Below are positions 7,009 through 12,027 of a stretch of DNA of 13,646 nucleotides, in pieces (position 1 is the stretch's first letter; every line of letters starts with the position of its first letter). Origin of the DNA: an uncultured Eubacterium sp. (GTDB taxonomy: Bacteria > Bacillota > Clostridia > Peptostreptococcales > Anaerovoracaceae). The DNA lies in assembly GCA_900543485.1 (NCBI GenBank), contig UQRM01000045.1, forward strand, positions 1 through 13,646. Reading direction: 5' to 3'. Below the pieces are notes generated by a model. That model did no database searches, had not been told where the DNA came from, and was given only the letters and a program-made list of their open reading frames with translations. The position numbers and the translations under genes were made by a program.

Positions 7009-7037
7009 ATTATAACAAGGGGAGGGGATAAAATAAA
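7009..7037 (-). promoter_or_regulatory. Candidate proximal promoter of the yprB-like/proA operon
   Basis: A perfect TATAAT lies on the minus strand at 7009-7014. The best-placed -35 (TTTATT, 7032-7037, 17-base spacer) is poor. The -10 box is so close to the ATG at 6998 that a transcript from it would have a leader of only about 3-4 bases. It may be a chance AT-rich match, with the real promoter being the one at 7141-7169. Confidence 0.35.
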
Positions 7038-7047
7038 GAGCTATCGC

Positions 7048-7134
7048 TGTAAAACAAAAGAGACCTGAACGGTCTCTCTTGTTAAAAGGGGTATTGGGAT
7101 TAGAGATTAATGAGGCTATCAGGGGGATAACCTC
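7048..7134 (-). ncRNA. Candidate short transcript (~85 nt small RNA or attenuated leader) upstream of the yprB-like gene
   Basis: A minus-strand promoter at 7141-7169 would start RNA near 7134. The first part can fold as TGAGG-TATC against GATA-CCTCA (7111-7135 region) with one mismatch. The end is a terminator-like hairpin at 7053-7083, giving an RNA of about 85 bases. Two readings fit: an independent small RNA, or a leader whose terminator controls read-through into the yprB-like gene and proA, which start about 50 bases further on. I recognise no known riboswitch or T-box signature. No convincing ORF is present. Confidence 0.4.
7053..7083 (-). terminator. Terminator/attenuator hairpin
   Basis: On the minus strand AACAAGAGAGACC pairs with GGTCTCTTTTGTT around a five-base loop. 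This is a 13-bp stem whose only non-Watson-Crick pair is a G-U, and it continues into TTTAC. On the plus strand the same position would be an A-C mismatch, which favours the minus-strand reading. It lies about 55 bases before the yprB-like ATG. Confidence 0.6.
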
Positions 7135-7140
7135 AATTGA

Positions 7141-7169
7141 ATTATAAGTTAATTTCGTGAAAAAAGCAA
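7141..7169 (-). promoter_or_regulatory. Candidate sigma-A promoter for the short minus-strand transcript
   Basis: On the minus strand, TTGCTT (7164-7169) precedes TATAAT (7141-7146) with a 17-base spacer. The -10 is perfect and the -35 keeps the TTG. It is the best-placed promoter for the leader/small RNA and possibly for the yprB-like gene and proA. Confidence 0.45.
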
Positions 7170-7222
7170 GCAAAAGTCGAAAAAAATTCAATAATACTGT
7201 ATTATGACTTTTTTTGCGTGCA
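7165..7222. repeat. Nested inverted repeat upstream of spoVS
   Basis: ATAATAC-T-GTATTAT (7191-7205) is a perfect 7-bp inverted repeat with one central base. It is flanked by AAAAGTC (7172-7178) and GACTTTT (7206-7212), and further out by imperfectly matching GCAAGC and GCGTGC. The symmetry suggests a protein binding site between the divergent yprB-like gene and spoVS rather than an RNA hairpin, since the central loop is too small. No known motif was matched. Confidence 0.35.
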
Positions 7223-7264
7223 TTTGTCGAATGAAACGGTATGTAAAACAGGCGGTCCCGAATA

Positions 7265-7294
7265 TATAATTTATCTATCGGAGGGGAAACCCCG
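7265..7294 (+). promoter_or_regulatory. Possible spoVS promoter -10 and leader
   Basis: TATAAT at 7265-7270 is followed, in the predicted leader, by a small GGGG-AAA-CCCC hairpin (7283-7293). No good -35 is found 16-18 bases upstream. Bacillus spoVS is driven by sigma-H, but I see no clear sigma-H site here. Weak call. Confidence 0.3.
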
Positions 7295-7336
7295 GGAAAC
7301 AACAAAATACTGTAATAGTTTATGGAGGAATTAAAA

Positions 7337-7597
7337 ATGGAAGTTTTGAAAGTATCAGCAAGGTCAAATCCTAATTCAGTAGCAGGCGCTTTAGCCGGAG
7401 TTTTAAGGGAAAAGGGCGGAGCCGAGATACAAGCCATCGGAGCGGGAGCTTTAAATCAGGCGGTGAAAGCCATAGCTATCGCGCGAGGCTTCGTAGCGCC
7501 CGGAGGAATAGATCTGGTATCGGTGCCGGCATTTACCGATATAGAGATCGAAGGTGAGGAACGAACTGCGATAAAGCTTATCGTGGAGCCGAGATAA
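7337..7597 (+). CDS. spoVS: Stage V sporulation protein S
   Basis: A small, very conserved protein of the Alba-like SpoVS family. In Bacillus it affects septation and is needed to complete stage V of sporulation; it is also present in some non-sporulating bacteria, and the biochemical role is uncertain. The 86 residues match the usual family length and are close to the Bacillus protein as I recall it. Landmarks are VSARSNPNSVAGALAGVLRE, EIQAIGAGALNQAVKAIAIA, RGFVAPGGIDL and GEERTAIKLIVEPR at the end. I chose the ATG at 7337, with GGAGG eight bases upstream; the ATG at 7322 is part of that site and would add five residues absent from the family. It stands alone between the divergent yprB-like gene and the pro operon and has its own terminator. 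No membrane segment. Confidence 0.96.
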   Translation: MEVLKVSARSNPNSVAGALAGVLREKGGAEIQAIGAGALNQAVKAIAIARGFVAPGGIDLVSVPAFTDIEIEGEERTAIKLIVEPR

Positions 7598-7645
7598 AAG
7601 GTCTGGATGACAGGCCCGGAGAAAAGGGAAAAAACATGAATGAGG

Positions 7646-7699
7646 AGAGCCTGCGTCTCCGCCGCGGTCCGAACCGGGGAGCGAGGCTCTTTTTCTTTT
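7646..7699 (+). terminator. Rho-independent terminator after spoVS
   Basis: AGAGCCT (7646-7652) pairs with AGGCTCT (7684-7690), with inner CTCC/GGAG pairing closing a G+C-rich loop. The sequence then runs TTTTTCTTTTC. It lies about 50 bases after the spoVS stop and just before the proB promoter. Confidence 0.85.
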
Positions 7700-7720
7700 C
7701 CCCATCTTTGCCGTCCTCAC

Positions 7721-7749
7721 TTGCCGATGGTGTCTCTTTGTTGTATAAT
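7721..7749 (+). promoter_or_regulatory. Sigma-A promoter of the proB-proC-nudix operon
   Basis: TTGCCG (7721-7726) and a perfect TATAAT (7744-7749) are separated by 17 bases. The predicted start near 7756 gives a short leader containing the AGGAGG ribosome binding site at 7762-7767. No attenuator or T-box-like element fits in this short leader, so any control would be at initiation. Confidence 0.7.
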
Positions 7750-7778
7750 TTTCTAGTTGACAGGAGGCATTGGAAAAA

Positions 7779-8585
7779 ATGGAACAGTTGAAGGACTGCA
7801 TTCTCGGCAGCAGGAAAATCGTGATAAAAATCGGGAGCAATGTGCTCTCGGACAGCAACGGCACCGTCAATAGGAAGGTGACTCACAACATCGTGGAGCA
7901 GGTGAACTTGCTGCTGTCTATGGGTAAACAGGTGATACTGGTTTCGTCGGGGGCGGGTATTTGCGGCGTCGGCGCTATAAACAAATGGAGCAGGCGTGGT
8001 GATATGAATTACAAACAGGCACTGTGCGCTATAGGACAGGTGGAGCTGATGATGGCTTACAAGGAGTATTTTGGCGATTACGGCGTCCACGTTGCTCAGA
8101 TGTTACTTACGCGGGATGATTTCAACGATCACCACAGGACCCTCAATATCAGGAACACCATGTTCACGCTGATAGACGAGGGGGTCGTTCCCATCATAAA
8201 TGAAAATGATACAGTCTGTGTGGAAGAGATAAAGATAGGAGACAACGATACGCTGGCGGCTTCTACGGCCATATTGTGGAACGCGGATCTGCTGATAATC
8301 CTCAGCGACATAGACGGTGTCTTCGACAAGGATCCTAAGGCCAATGACGATGCCAGACTCATAGATACGGTGGAAAGTGCTGAGGAGCTGGTATCATCCA
8401 TCAGCATAGGGGAGAAAAGCTCCTTTGGAACGGGTGGCATCGAAACGAAGATAGAGTCGGCCGCCAAGGTGAACAGGTTCGGGATACCGATGATCCTTCT
8501 CAACGGAGCTAACGAGAACATAATCAGAGATTGTATAGACGGAAAGGGAAAGGGGACGCTGTTCCTGGGGAAAACAGGGAAATAG
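7779..8585 (+). CDS. proB: Glutamate 5-kinase (short form, no PUA domain)
   Basis: The first committed enzyme of proline synthesis: it phosphorylates glutamate at the gamma carboxyl with ATP, in the cytoplasm, and is usually inhibited by proline. The 268-residue protein is a single amino-acid-kinase domain. It shows KIGS (17-20), VSSGA (about 55-59), IINENDTV (139-146), GDNDTLAA (154-161), LSDIDGVFDKDP (175-186) and GTGGIETKIESAAK (217-230). It stops where the C-terminal PUA domain of longer ProB proteins would begin; short forms are known in Firmicutes. I chose the ATG at 7779, 11 bases after AGGAGG. The TTG at 7770 is only two bases from that site, too close. It leads the operon, with proC 49 bases downstream. 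Product and pathway are firm; feedback control cannot be read from sequence. Confidence 0.96.
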   Translation: MEQLKDCILGSRKIVIKIGSNVLSDSNGTVNRKVTHNIVEQVNLLLSMGKQVILVSSGAGICGVGAINKWSRRGDMNYKQALCAIGQVELMMAYKEYFGDYGVHVAQMLLTRDDFNDHHRTLNIRNTMFTLIDEGVVPIINENDTVCVEEIKIGDNDTLAASTAILWNADLLIILSDIDGVFDKDPKANDDARLIDTVESAEELVSSISIGEKSSFGTGGIETKIESAAKVNRFGIPMILLNGANENIIRDCIDGKGKGTLFLGKTGK

Positions 8586-8634
8586 AGCCGGTCCTGCCGG
8601 AAAGACGGGCGGGCAGACATAGATGGAGGAGATC

Positions 8635-9450
8635 ATGAAAAAAATAGGATTCATAGGGATAGGAAATATGGGCGGAGCCATACTGGCCGGGTACACCTCT
8701 TCGGGAAAGGCTGAAGGCAAGGAGCTGATGGCTTTTGATATGGACAAGGCCCTCTGCGAAAGGACAGCGGCTGACATACAGGGTCTTGTCATCTGTGAGA
8801 GCGGAAGGGCTCTTTGCGAAACTGCGGATACTGTGATACTGGGGGTGAAGCCTCAGGTGATAGAGTCGGTGCTCCGGGAGATAAAAGAGGCTTATAAAGC
8901 GGACAAGACCGTTATCTCCATGGCAGCAGGCATCGATATAGGGCTGATAGAGCGCTATCTGGGACGAGATGCCAGGATCATCAGGATAATGCCAAACACG
9001 CCGGCAAAGGTAGGTGAGGGGATGATAGCCATGTGCAGGAACGGAAACGTGGACGATGTGCTCTTCGACGAGGCCACAGAGATATTCTCCGGCATAGGGA
9101 GGGCGGAGCATGTGGAAGAAAGCCTGATCGATTGCGTCATAGGTGTGAGTGGAAGCAGCCCGGCCTATACTTACATGTACATCGAAGCGCTCATAAGCGC
9201 GGCTGTTGAAAACGGCATGGACGAGGAAAAAGCAAGGGTGTTCGCGGCTCAGTCGGTGTTGGGAGCGGCGAAAATGGTGCTGGAAAGCGATGAGTCGGTG
9301 GAGCAGCTGAGGATAAATGTGTGCTCCCCTAACGGAACCACTATCGAGGCTGTCAACAAGCTCTTTGCAAACGGTTTCATGGATGACGTGAAGGAAGGGT
9401 TCCAGGCGGCGGTGGACAGGTCCATAGAAATGGGAAAGGAAAAGCGATGA
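8635..9450 (+). CDS. proC: Pyrroline-5-carboxylate reductase
   Basis: The last step of proline synthesis: reduction of 1-pyrroline-5-carboxylate to proline with NAD(P)H, in the cytoplasm. The 271 residues match the family. The N-terminal Rossmann motif is IGFIGIGNMGGAI (residues 4-16). VILGVKPQ is near residue 70 and IRIMPNTPAKVGEG near 120. The dimerisation/catalytic region carries VSGSSPAYTYMYIEAL, and C-terminal CSPNGTTIEAV is the typical late signature (the CSPGGTT region, with Asn for the first Gly). I chose the ATG at 8635 with GGAGG five bases upstream; the ATG at 8623 is part of that binding site. It lies 49 bases after proB and overlaps the Nudix gene by four bases (ATGA), a sign of translational coupling. 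Confidence 0.96.
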   Translation: MKKIGFIGIGNMGGAILAGYTSSGKAEGKELMAFDMDKALCERTAADIQGLVICESGRALCETADTVILGVKPQVIESVLREIKEAYKADKTVISMAAGIDIGLIERYLGRDARIIRIMPNTPAKVGEGMIAMCRNGNVDDVLFDEATEIFSGIGRAEHVEESLIDCVIGVSGSSPAYTYMYIEALISAAVENGMDEEKARVFAAQSVLGAAKMVLESDESVEQLRINVCSPNGTTIEAVNKLFANGFMDDVKEGFQAAVDRSIEMGKEKR

Positions 9451-9995
9451 TTTTCGAAGAAAAGAAGATAGACAGCCAGAGAATTTATGAAGGCGCCATA
9501 CTCAACGTCAGACGGGACAGGGTCACTGCTGTCAAAGGGCAGGCCTTTCGTGAGATAATAGAGCATAACGGCGCTGTAGCCATCGTACCGATAACGGATG
9601 ACGGGAATGTGGTGATGGTGGAGCAGTATCGGTATGCATGCGGACAGACGGTACTGGAGATACCGGCGGGAAAGATAGATAAGGGAGAGACGGATCCGGC
9701 GCAGGTGGCTGCCAGGGAGCTGAGAGAGGAGACGGGATACAGTGCCGAGACGGTGAAATATCTGGGCAAGATAAATACCAGCGTAGCTTATTCGGAGGAA
9801 GTCATCCATATATATGCTATGACGGGCCTTTCAGCAGGCCAGCAGGATCTGGATGACGATGAAGCCATAAACGTGGTGGAGATGCCTTTTGAAGAAGCTT
9901 GCAGGATGGCCTCCGGAGGACAGCTGATAGACGCGAAAACGGTGGCGGGTCTTTTCATGGCTAAAGAGCAGTTGAGTGACATATCGCCTCGATGA
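9447..9995 (+). CDS. Nudix hydrolase, ADP-ribose pyrophosphatase type
   Basis: A cytoplasmic Mg2+-dependent hydrolase, most like NudF-type ADP-ribose pyrophosphatases that split ADP-ribose to AMP and ribose 5-phosphate. The 182-residue protein has VEQYRYACGQTVLEIPAGKI leading into the Nudix box at residues 75-98 (G75, E81, then RELREETGY). The spacing is unusual: eight residues, not the canonical seven, lie between E81 and the REL core, a one-residue insertion confirmed in the codons. The start ATG overlaps the proC stop (ATGA) and follows AAAGGA, so it is translationally coupled. Its 3' end overlaps the convergent spoIIM-like gene by 35 bases. A Nudix gene near spoIIM and xerD resembles a conserved Firmicute neighbourhood, which supports the nudF-like identity. 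Exact substrate is inferred. Confidence 0.88.
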   Translation: MIFEEKKIDSQRIYEGAILNVRRDRVTAVKGQAFREIIEHNGAVAIVPITDDGNVVMVEQYRYACGQTVLEIPAGKIDKGETDPAQVAARELREETGYSAETVKYLGKINTSVAYSEEVIHIYAMTGLSAGQQDLDDDEAINVVEMPFEEACRMASGGQLIDAKTVAGLFMAKEQLSDISPR

Positions 9996-10497
9996 TGCAG
10001 CCTGTGAATATCAGGATGCAGGATGCGGCGGATACCAGCAGCAGACCTTTCTTTTCCTGAAGGGGTCTGCTTTTTTTGATACCGCCGGAAATGGAGATGC
10101 AGAACAGGGCGATGGACAGGGCAAGGAATGCAGGCAGCAGGAAGATGCTCTGTGGGAATATCTTGAGCAAGGACATGGTTATGGCATTTTCCGCATTGAG
10201 GCAGAGCAGCCCGCTGCAGAAGCCTGTGGCGAAGCTCTTGAACCACAGTATGGCAGGGGGTAGCAGGCAGAGGGGCTTTGCCGCTATTGCAGGGAGCATG
10301 AGCGCCACCAGTATGAGATTGGAGGAAAGGGCGGAGAGAAGGCAGCTGACGAAGCCTGACGAGCTGTTTTCAAAGCCGGACAGCAACAGAGAAGAAAGAT
10401 ATTCGTTGTTTTCATAGGACAGGTTGGTGCTGAAAAAGACACCGGAAAACAGGCCTGTCATGAGGATGAAGATGAATACGGATGCCAGTTTTTTCAT
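9961..10497 (-). CDS. SpoIIM-like (stage II sporulation protein M family) membrane protein
   Basis: A predicted integral membrane protein of 178 residues with five hydrophobic segments (about 5-23, 48-70, 77-100, 113-137 and 150-172). SpoIIM acts with SpoIID and SpoIIP in peptidoglycan remodelling during engulfment. The match is by pattern: a first helix ending in GxxF/FS, then WFKSFATGFCSGLL and LLKIFPQSIFLLPAFLAL, which align with the central GFTVGFL and LPQN-LLIVPVF stretches of Bacillus SpoIIM as I recall it. Overall identity looks low, so the call is tentative. The ATG at 10497 has AAAGGAG about 10 bases upstream. It is convergent with the Nudix gene (35-base overlap) and divergent from the XerD-like gene. 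The position between a Nudix gene and xerD agrees with the usual spoIIM location. It could instead be a diverged or non-sporulation relative. Confidence 0.65.
   Translation of the reverse strand: MKKLASVFIFILMTGLFSGVFFSTNLSYENNEYLSSLLLSGFENSSSGFVSCLLSALSSNLILVALMLPAIAAKPLCLLPPAILWFKSFATGFCSGLLCLNAENAITMSLLKIFPQSIFLLPAFLALSIALFCISISGGIKKSRPLQEKKGLLLVSAASCILIFTGCIIEAICHSTAL
10040..10077 (+). terminator. Terminator of the proB-proC-nudix operon, inside the convergent spoIIM-like gene
   Basis: GCAGACC (10041-10047) pairs with GGTCTGC (10064-10070), with inner TTC/GAA pairing, then seven T (10071-10077). It lies about 45 bases after the Nudix stop. On the other strand the same bases encode residues 141-153 of the spoIIM-like protein (KKSRPLQEKKGLL). 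Confidence 0.85.
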
Positions 10498-10524
10498 AGG
10501 TGTGTGACTCCTTTCAATGAGTTG

Positions 10525-10585
10525 GCCGGGGCGGCCCGGCGGCAGGCGTGCCGCCCCGGCTTTGGGCCCGGGCGACGGCTGCCCC
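10525..10585. repeat. G+C-rich inverted repeat between the spoIIM-like and xerD-like genes
   Basis: GCCGGGGCGGC (10525-10535) is perfectly mirrored by GCCGCCCCGGC (10550-10560) around a 14-base loop. A second G+C-rich part follows, with GGGC/GCCC pairing and a run of six T. On the plus strand this could stop transcription reading in from the antisense side of the spoIIM-like gene. On the minus strand it would be a hairpin near that gene's 5' end. The rest of 10498-10847 holds a smaller GACGGC/GCCGTC hairpin (10686-10709) and two promoters. Confidence 0.5.
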
Positions 10586-10731
10586 TTTTTTGTCCATTAA
10601 AGCCCGGACGGCAGTCAGCCCTGGCTTTTCCCTGATACATCTAAAAGATATGACGGACATGCAGTAGTTATGACAAAAGGATTCTGACGGCCGGCCGGGG
10701 CTTGCCGTCGATAAACTGGAGATGTTTAGTA

Positions 10732-10760
10732 TTGAAAGAATAGAGGCTTTATGTTAAAAT
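10732..10760 (+). promoter_or_regulatory. Upstream promoter candidate of the xerD-like gene
   Basis: TTGAAA (10732-10737), 17-base spacer, TAAAAT (10755-10760): 4-5 of 6 matches at each box. It lies immediately upstream of a stronger promoter in tandem. Confidence 0.5.
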
Positions 10761-10773
10761 AAATTATCAGACG

Positions 10774-10802
10774 TTGTCAATCAGGTGAATAAGCGGTATA
10801 AT
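10774..10802 (+). promoter_or_regulatory. Main sigma-A promoter of the xerD-like gene
   Basis: TTGTCA (10774-10779, 5/6) and a perfect TATAAT (10797-10802) with a 17-base spacer. The predicted start near 10809 gives a leader of about 39 bases with AGGGGGA before the ATG at 10848. Confidence 0.7.
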
Positions 10803-10847
10803 CACTGGTAATATGATTGTTTTGTTTTCGCTACAGGGGGAACGCGC

Positions 10848-11729
10848 ATGTATACGAAGGATTTTATAGAATACCTTCAGAAAGAACGGAAAATGTCTAA
10901 GAACACGCTGGAGGCATATAGCCGGGATGTATTGGAGTTTGTGGCTTTTGAGGGATCCAGGGGTATGAGTGATATCCTGGAGACGTCCAGTACTGAGGTC
11001 ATTGCTTTTCTGCACAATCTGAAGATCTCGGGCAAGTCGGCGGCTACCGTCAACAGGAAGCTGGCGTCGGTGAGGGCGTTTTTCAATTATCTCATAGAAG
11101 CGGGGCTGATGAAGAACAATCCTACGGCTAATATAAAGTCGCCCAGGATAGAGCGAAAGGAAATAGATTATCTGGAGATTTCGGAGGTTGAGACGTTGCT
11201 GGCGACACCTGACGATTCGGTGAAAGGGGTCAGGGACAGGGCCATCCTGGAGGTCCTCTATGCTACCGGCATCAGGGTCAGTGAGCTGATAGATTCCAAC
11301 GTGGAGGATATCAACCTGAGGATGGGTTTCATAACCTGCGCCGGGGAGCACAGCAATCCGAGGATAGTGCCGCTGGGGAGGCCTGCACGGGCCGCCCTGG
11401 AGGATTACATATATGATGGCAGGAAAAAGCTGGTGAAGGAGAACACGGAGGAGAAGGCGCTGTTCGTCAATTACAACGGCAAGCGCATCACCAGACAGGG
11501 CCTCTGGAAGATCCTGAAGGAGTACGGTGAAAAGGCCGGGCTGAAGCACAAGCTGACGCCGAATCTGATACGCACTTCCTTTGCCGTCCACATGCTGCAG
11601 AACGGCGCCGACCTCAAGTCCCTTCAGGAGCTGATGGGCCACGAGGACATCACCGCCACCCAGGTGTATCTGTCGGTGACGAAGAACAGGATAAAGGATG
11701 TGTATGATAAGTCCCACCCGAGGGCGTAG
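10848..11729 (+). CDS. XerD-like tyrosine recombinase with altered catalytic residues
   Basis: A Xer-type tyrosine recombinase of 293 residues, the normal length. XerC/XerD resolve chromosome dimers at dif sites. The N-terminal SAM-like core-binding domain spans about residues 1-85 (SKNTLEAYSRDV, SAATVNRKLASVRAFFNYL) and the catalytic domain about 105-285. Catalytic Arg (R143 in ATGIRVSEL), second Arg (R242), H265 in LMGHEDITATQ and nucleophile Y274 are present. Two positions differ. The HxxR His is Asn (N239 in TPNLIRTSFA), and the beta-hairpin normally carrying the catalytic Lys reads GEHSNPRIVPLG, with no Lys. The end DVYDKSHPRA resembles Clostridial XerD relatives. The ATG has AGGGGGA upstream. 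Neighbours (Nudix, SpoIIM-like) fit the usual xerD locus, so this is probably the resident gene, not phage-derived. It may be slow, partner-dependent, or no longer catalytic. Confidence 0.88.
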   Translation: MYTKDFIEYLQKERKMSKNTLEAYSRDVLEFVAFEGSRGMSDILETSSTEVIAFLHNLKISGKSAATVNRKLASVRAFFNYLIEAGLMKNNPTANIKSPRIERKEIDYLEISEVETLLATPDDSVKGVRDRAILEVLYATGIRVSELIDSNVEDINLRMGFITCAGEHSNPRIVPLGRPARAALEDYIYDGRKKLVKENTEEKALFVNYNGKRITRQGLWKILKEYGEKAGLKHKLTPNLIRTSFAVHMLQNGADLKSLQELMGHEDITATQVYLSVTKNRIKDVYDKSHPRA

Positions 11730-11736
11730 GGGAATG

Positions 11737-11759
11737 AGAGCCGCGATGCGGCTCTTTTT
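11737..11759 (+). terminator. Rho-independent terminator after the xerD-like gene
   Basis: AGAGCCGC (11737-11744), a three-base loop, GCGGCTCT (11748-11755), then a T-run. It lies eight bases after the stop codon. Base composition changes sharply to AT-rich just after this hairpin. Confidence 0.9.
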
Positions 11760-11790
11760 CTGTGCTTTATTTTTGGCAGGGGATCTTACC

Positions 11791-11946
11791 ATGCTAAGGT
11801 TTCATAATAATTCACAATTCATTAATATCACTTTTTCTGAAGATAAAATATATGGCAACGATATTCAACTTCACAAAAAGCGATGTTTTGAGAAGTTGGT
11901 GTGTGGGGAAGAATGGAAATATTATAAGCTCCTTAAGATGATATGA
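11791..11946 (+). CDS. Possible small hypothetical ORF (51 codons) in the AT-rich gap
   Basis: An open frame of 51 residues beginning MLRFHNNSQFINITF and ending KYYKLLKMI. I do not recognise it. The composition is protein-like (charged and aromatic residues well mixed), but the ribosome binding site is weak (GGGGATC about 6 bases before the ATG). It could be a real small protein, the remnant of a longer gene lost when the AT-rich segment arrived, or chance. The frame stays open back to 11698 only by running through the end of the xerD-like gene. The rest of 11760-12027 holds the dlt promoter and nothing else I can name. Confidence 0.25.
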   Translation: MLRFHNNSQFINITFSEDKIYGNDIQLHKKRCFEKLVCGEEWKYYKLLKMI

Positions 11947-11962
11947 GTATACAAGGGAAATC

Positions 11963-11991
11963 TTGACAGTGGAGGGGCGGCGATGTATAAT
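11963..11991 (+). promoter_or_regulatory. Full-consensus sigma-A promoter of the dlt operon
   Basis: TTGACA (11963-11968) and TATAAT (11986-11991) with exactly 17 bases between them: both boxes are perfect. The predicted start near 11998 leaves a leader of about 30 bases. No operator is obvious; such a promoter would be expected to be strong unless repressed. Confidence 0.85.
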
Positions 11992-12027
11992 TTTTTGTAT
12001 GAATAAGTCAATATTATAAGGTGAAAT

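Noticed and set aside
7081..7320. T-box or riboswitch upstream of spoVS or the yprB-like gene
   Set aside because: No T-box core sequence and no riboswitch pattern I can recognise; only the terminator and simple hairpins are supportable.
6970..7437. 155-codon minus-strand ORF across the spoVS upstream region
   Set aside because: It runs antisense through spoVS and into the yprB-like start; the region looks regulatory and the peptide resembles no family I know.
7770..7778. TTG at 7770 as the start of proB
   Set aside because: It lies two bases from the AGGAGG site, too close for initiation; the ATG at 7779 is better placed.
10848..11729. Phage or integrative-element integrase
   Set aside because: Length and N-terminal domain are Xer-type, the C-terminus resembles Clostridial XerD, the neighbours fit the housekeeping xerD locus, and no attachment-site repeats or phage genes are visible.
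10767..11792. 341-codon minus-strand ORF
   Set aside because: It is antisense to the XerD-like gene and looks like a compositional shadow with no recognisable domain.
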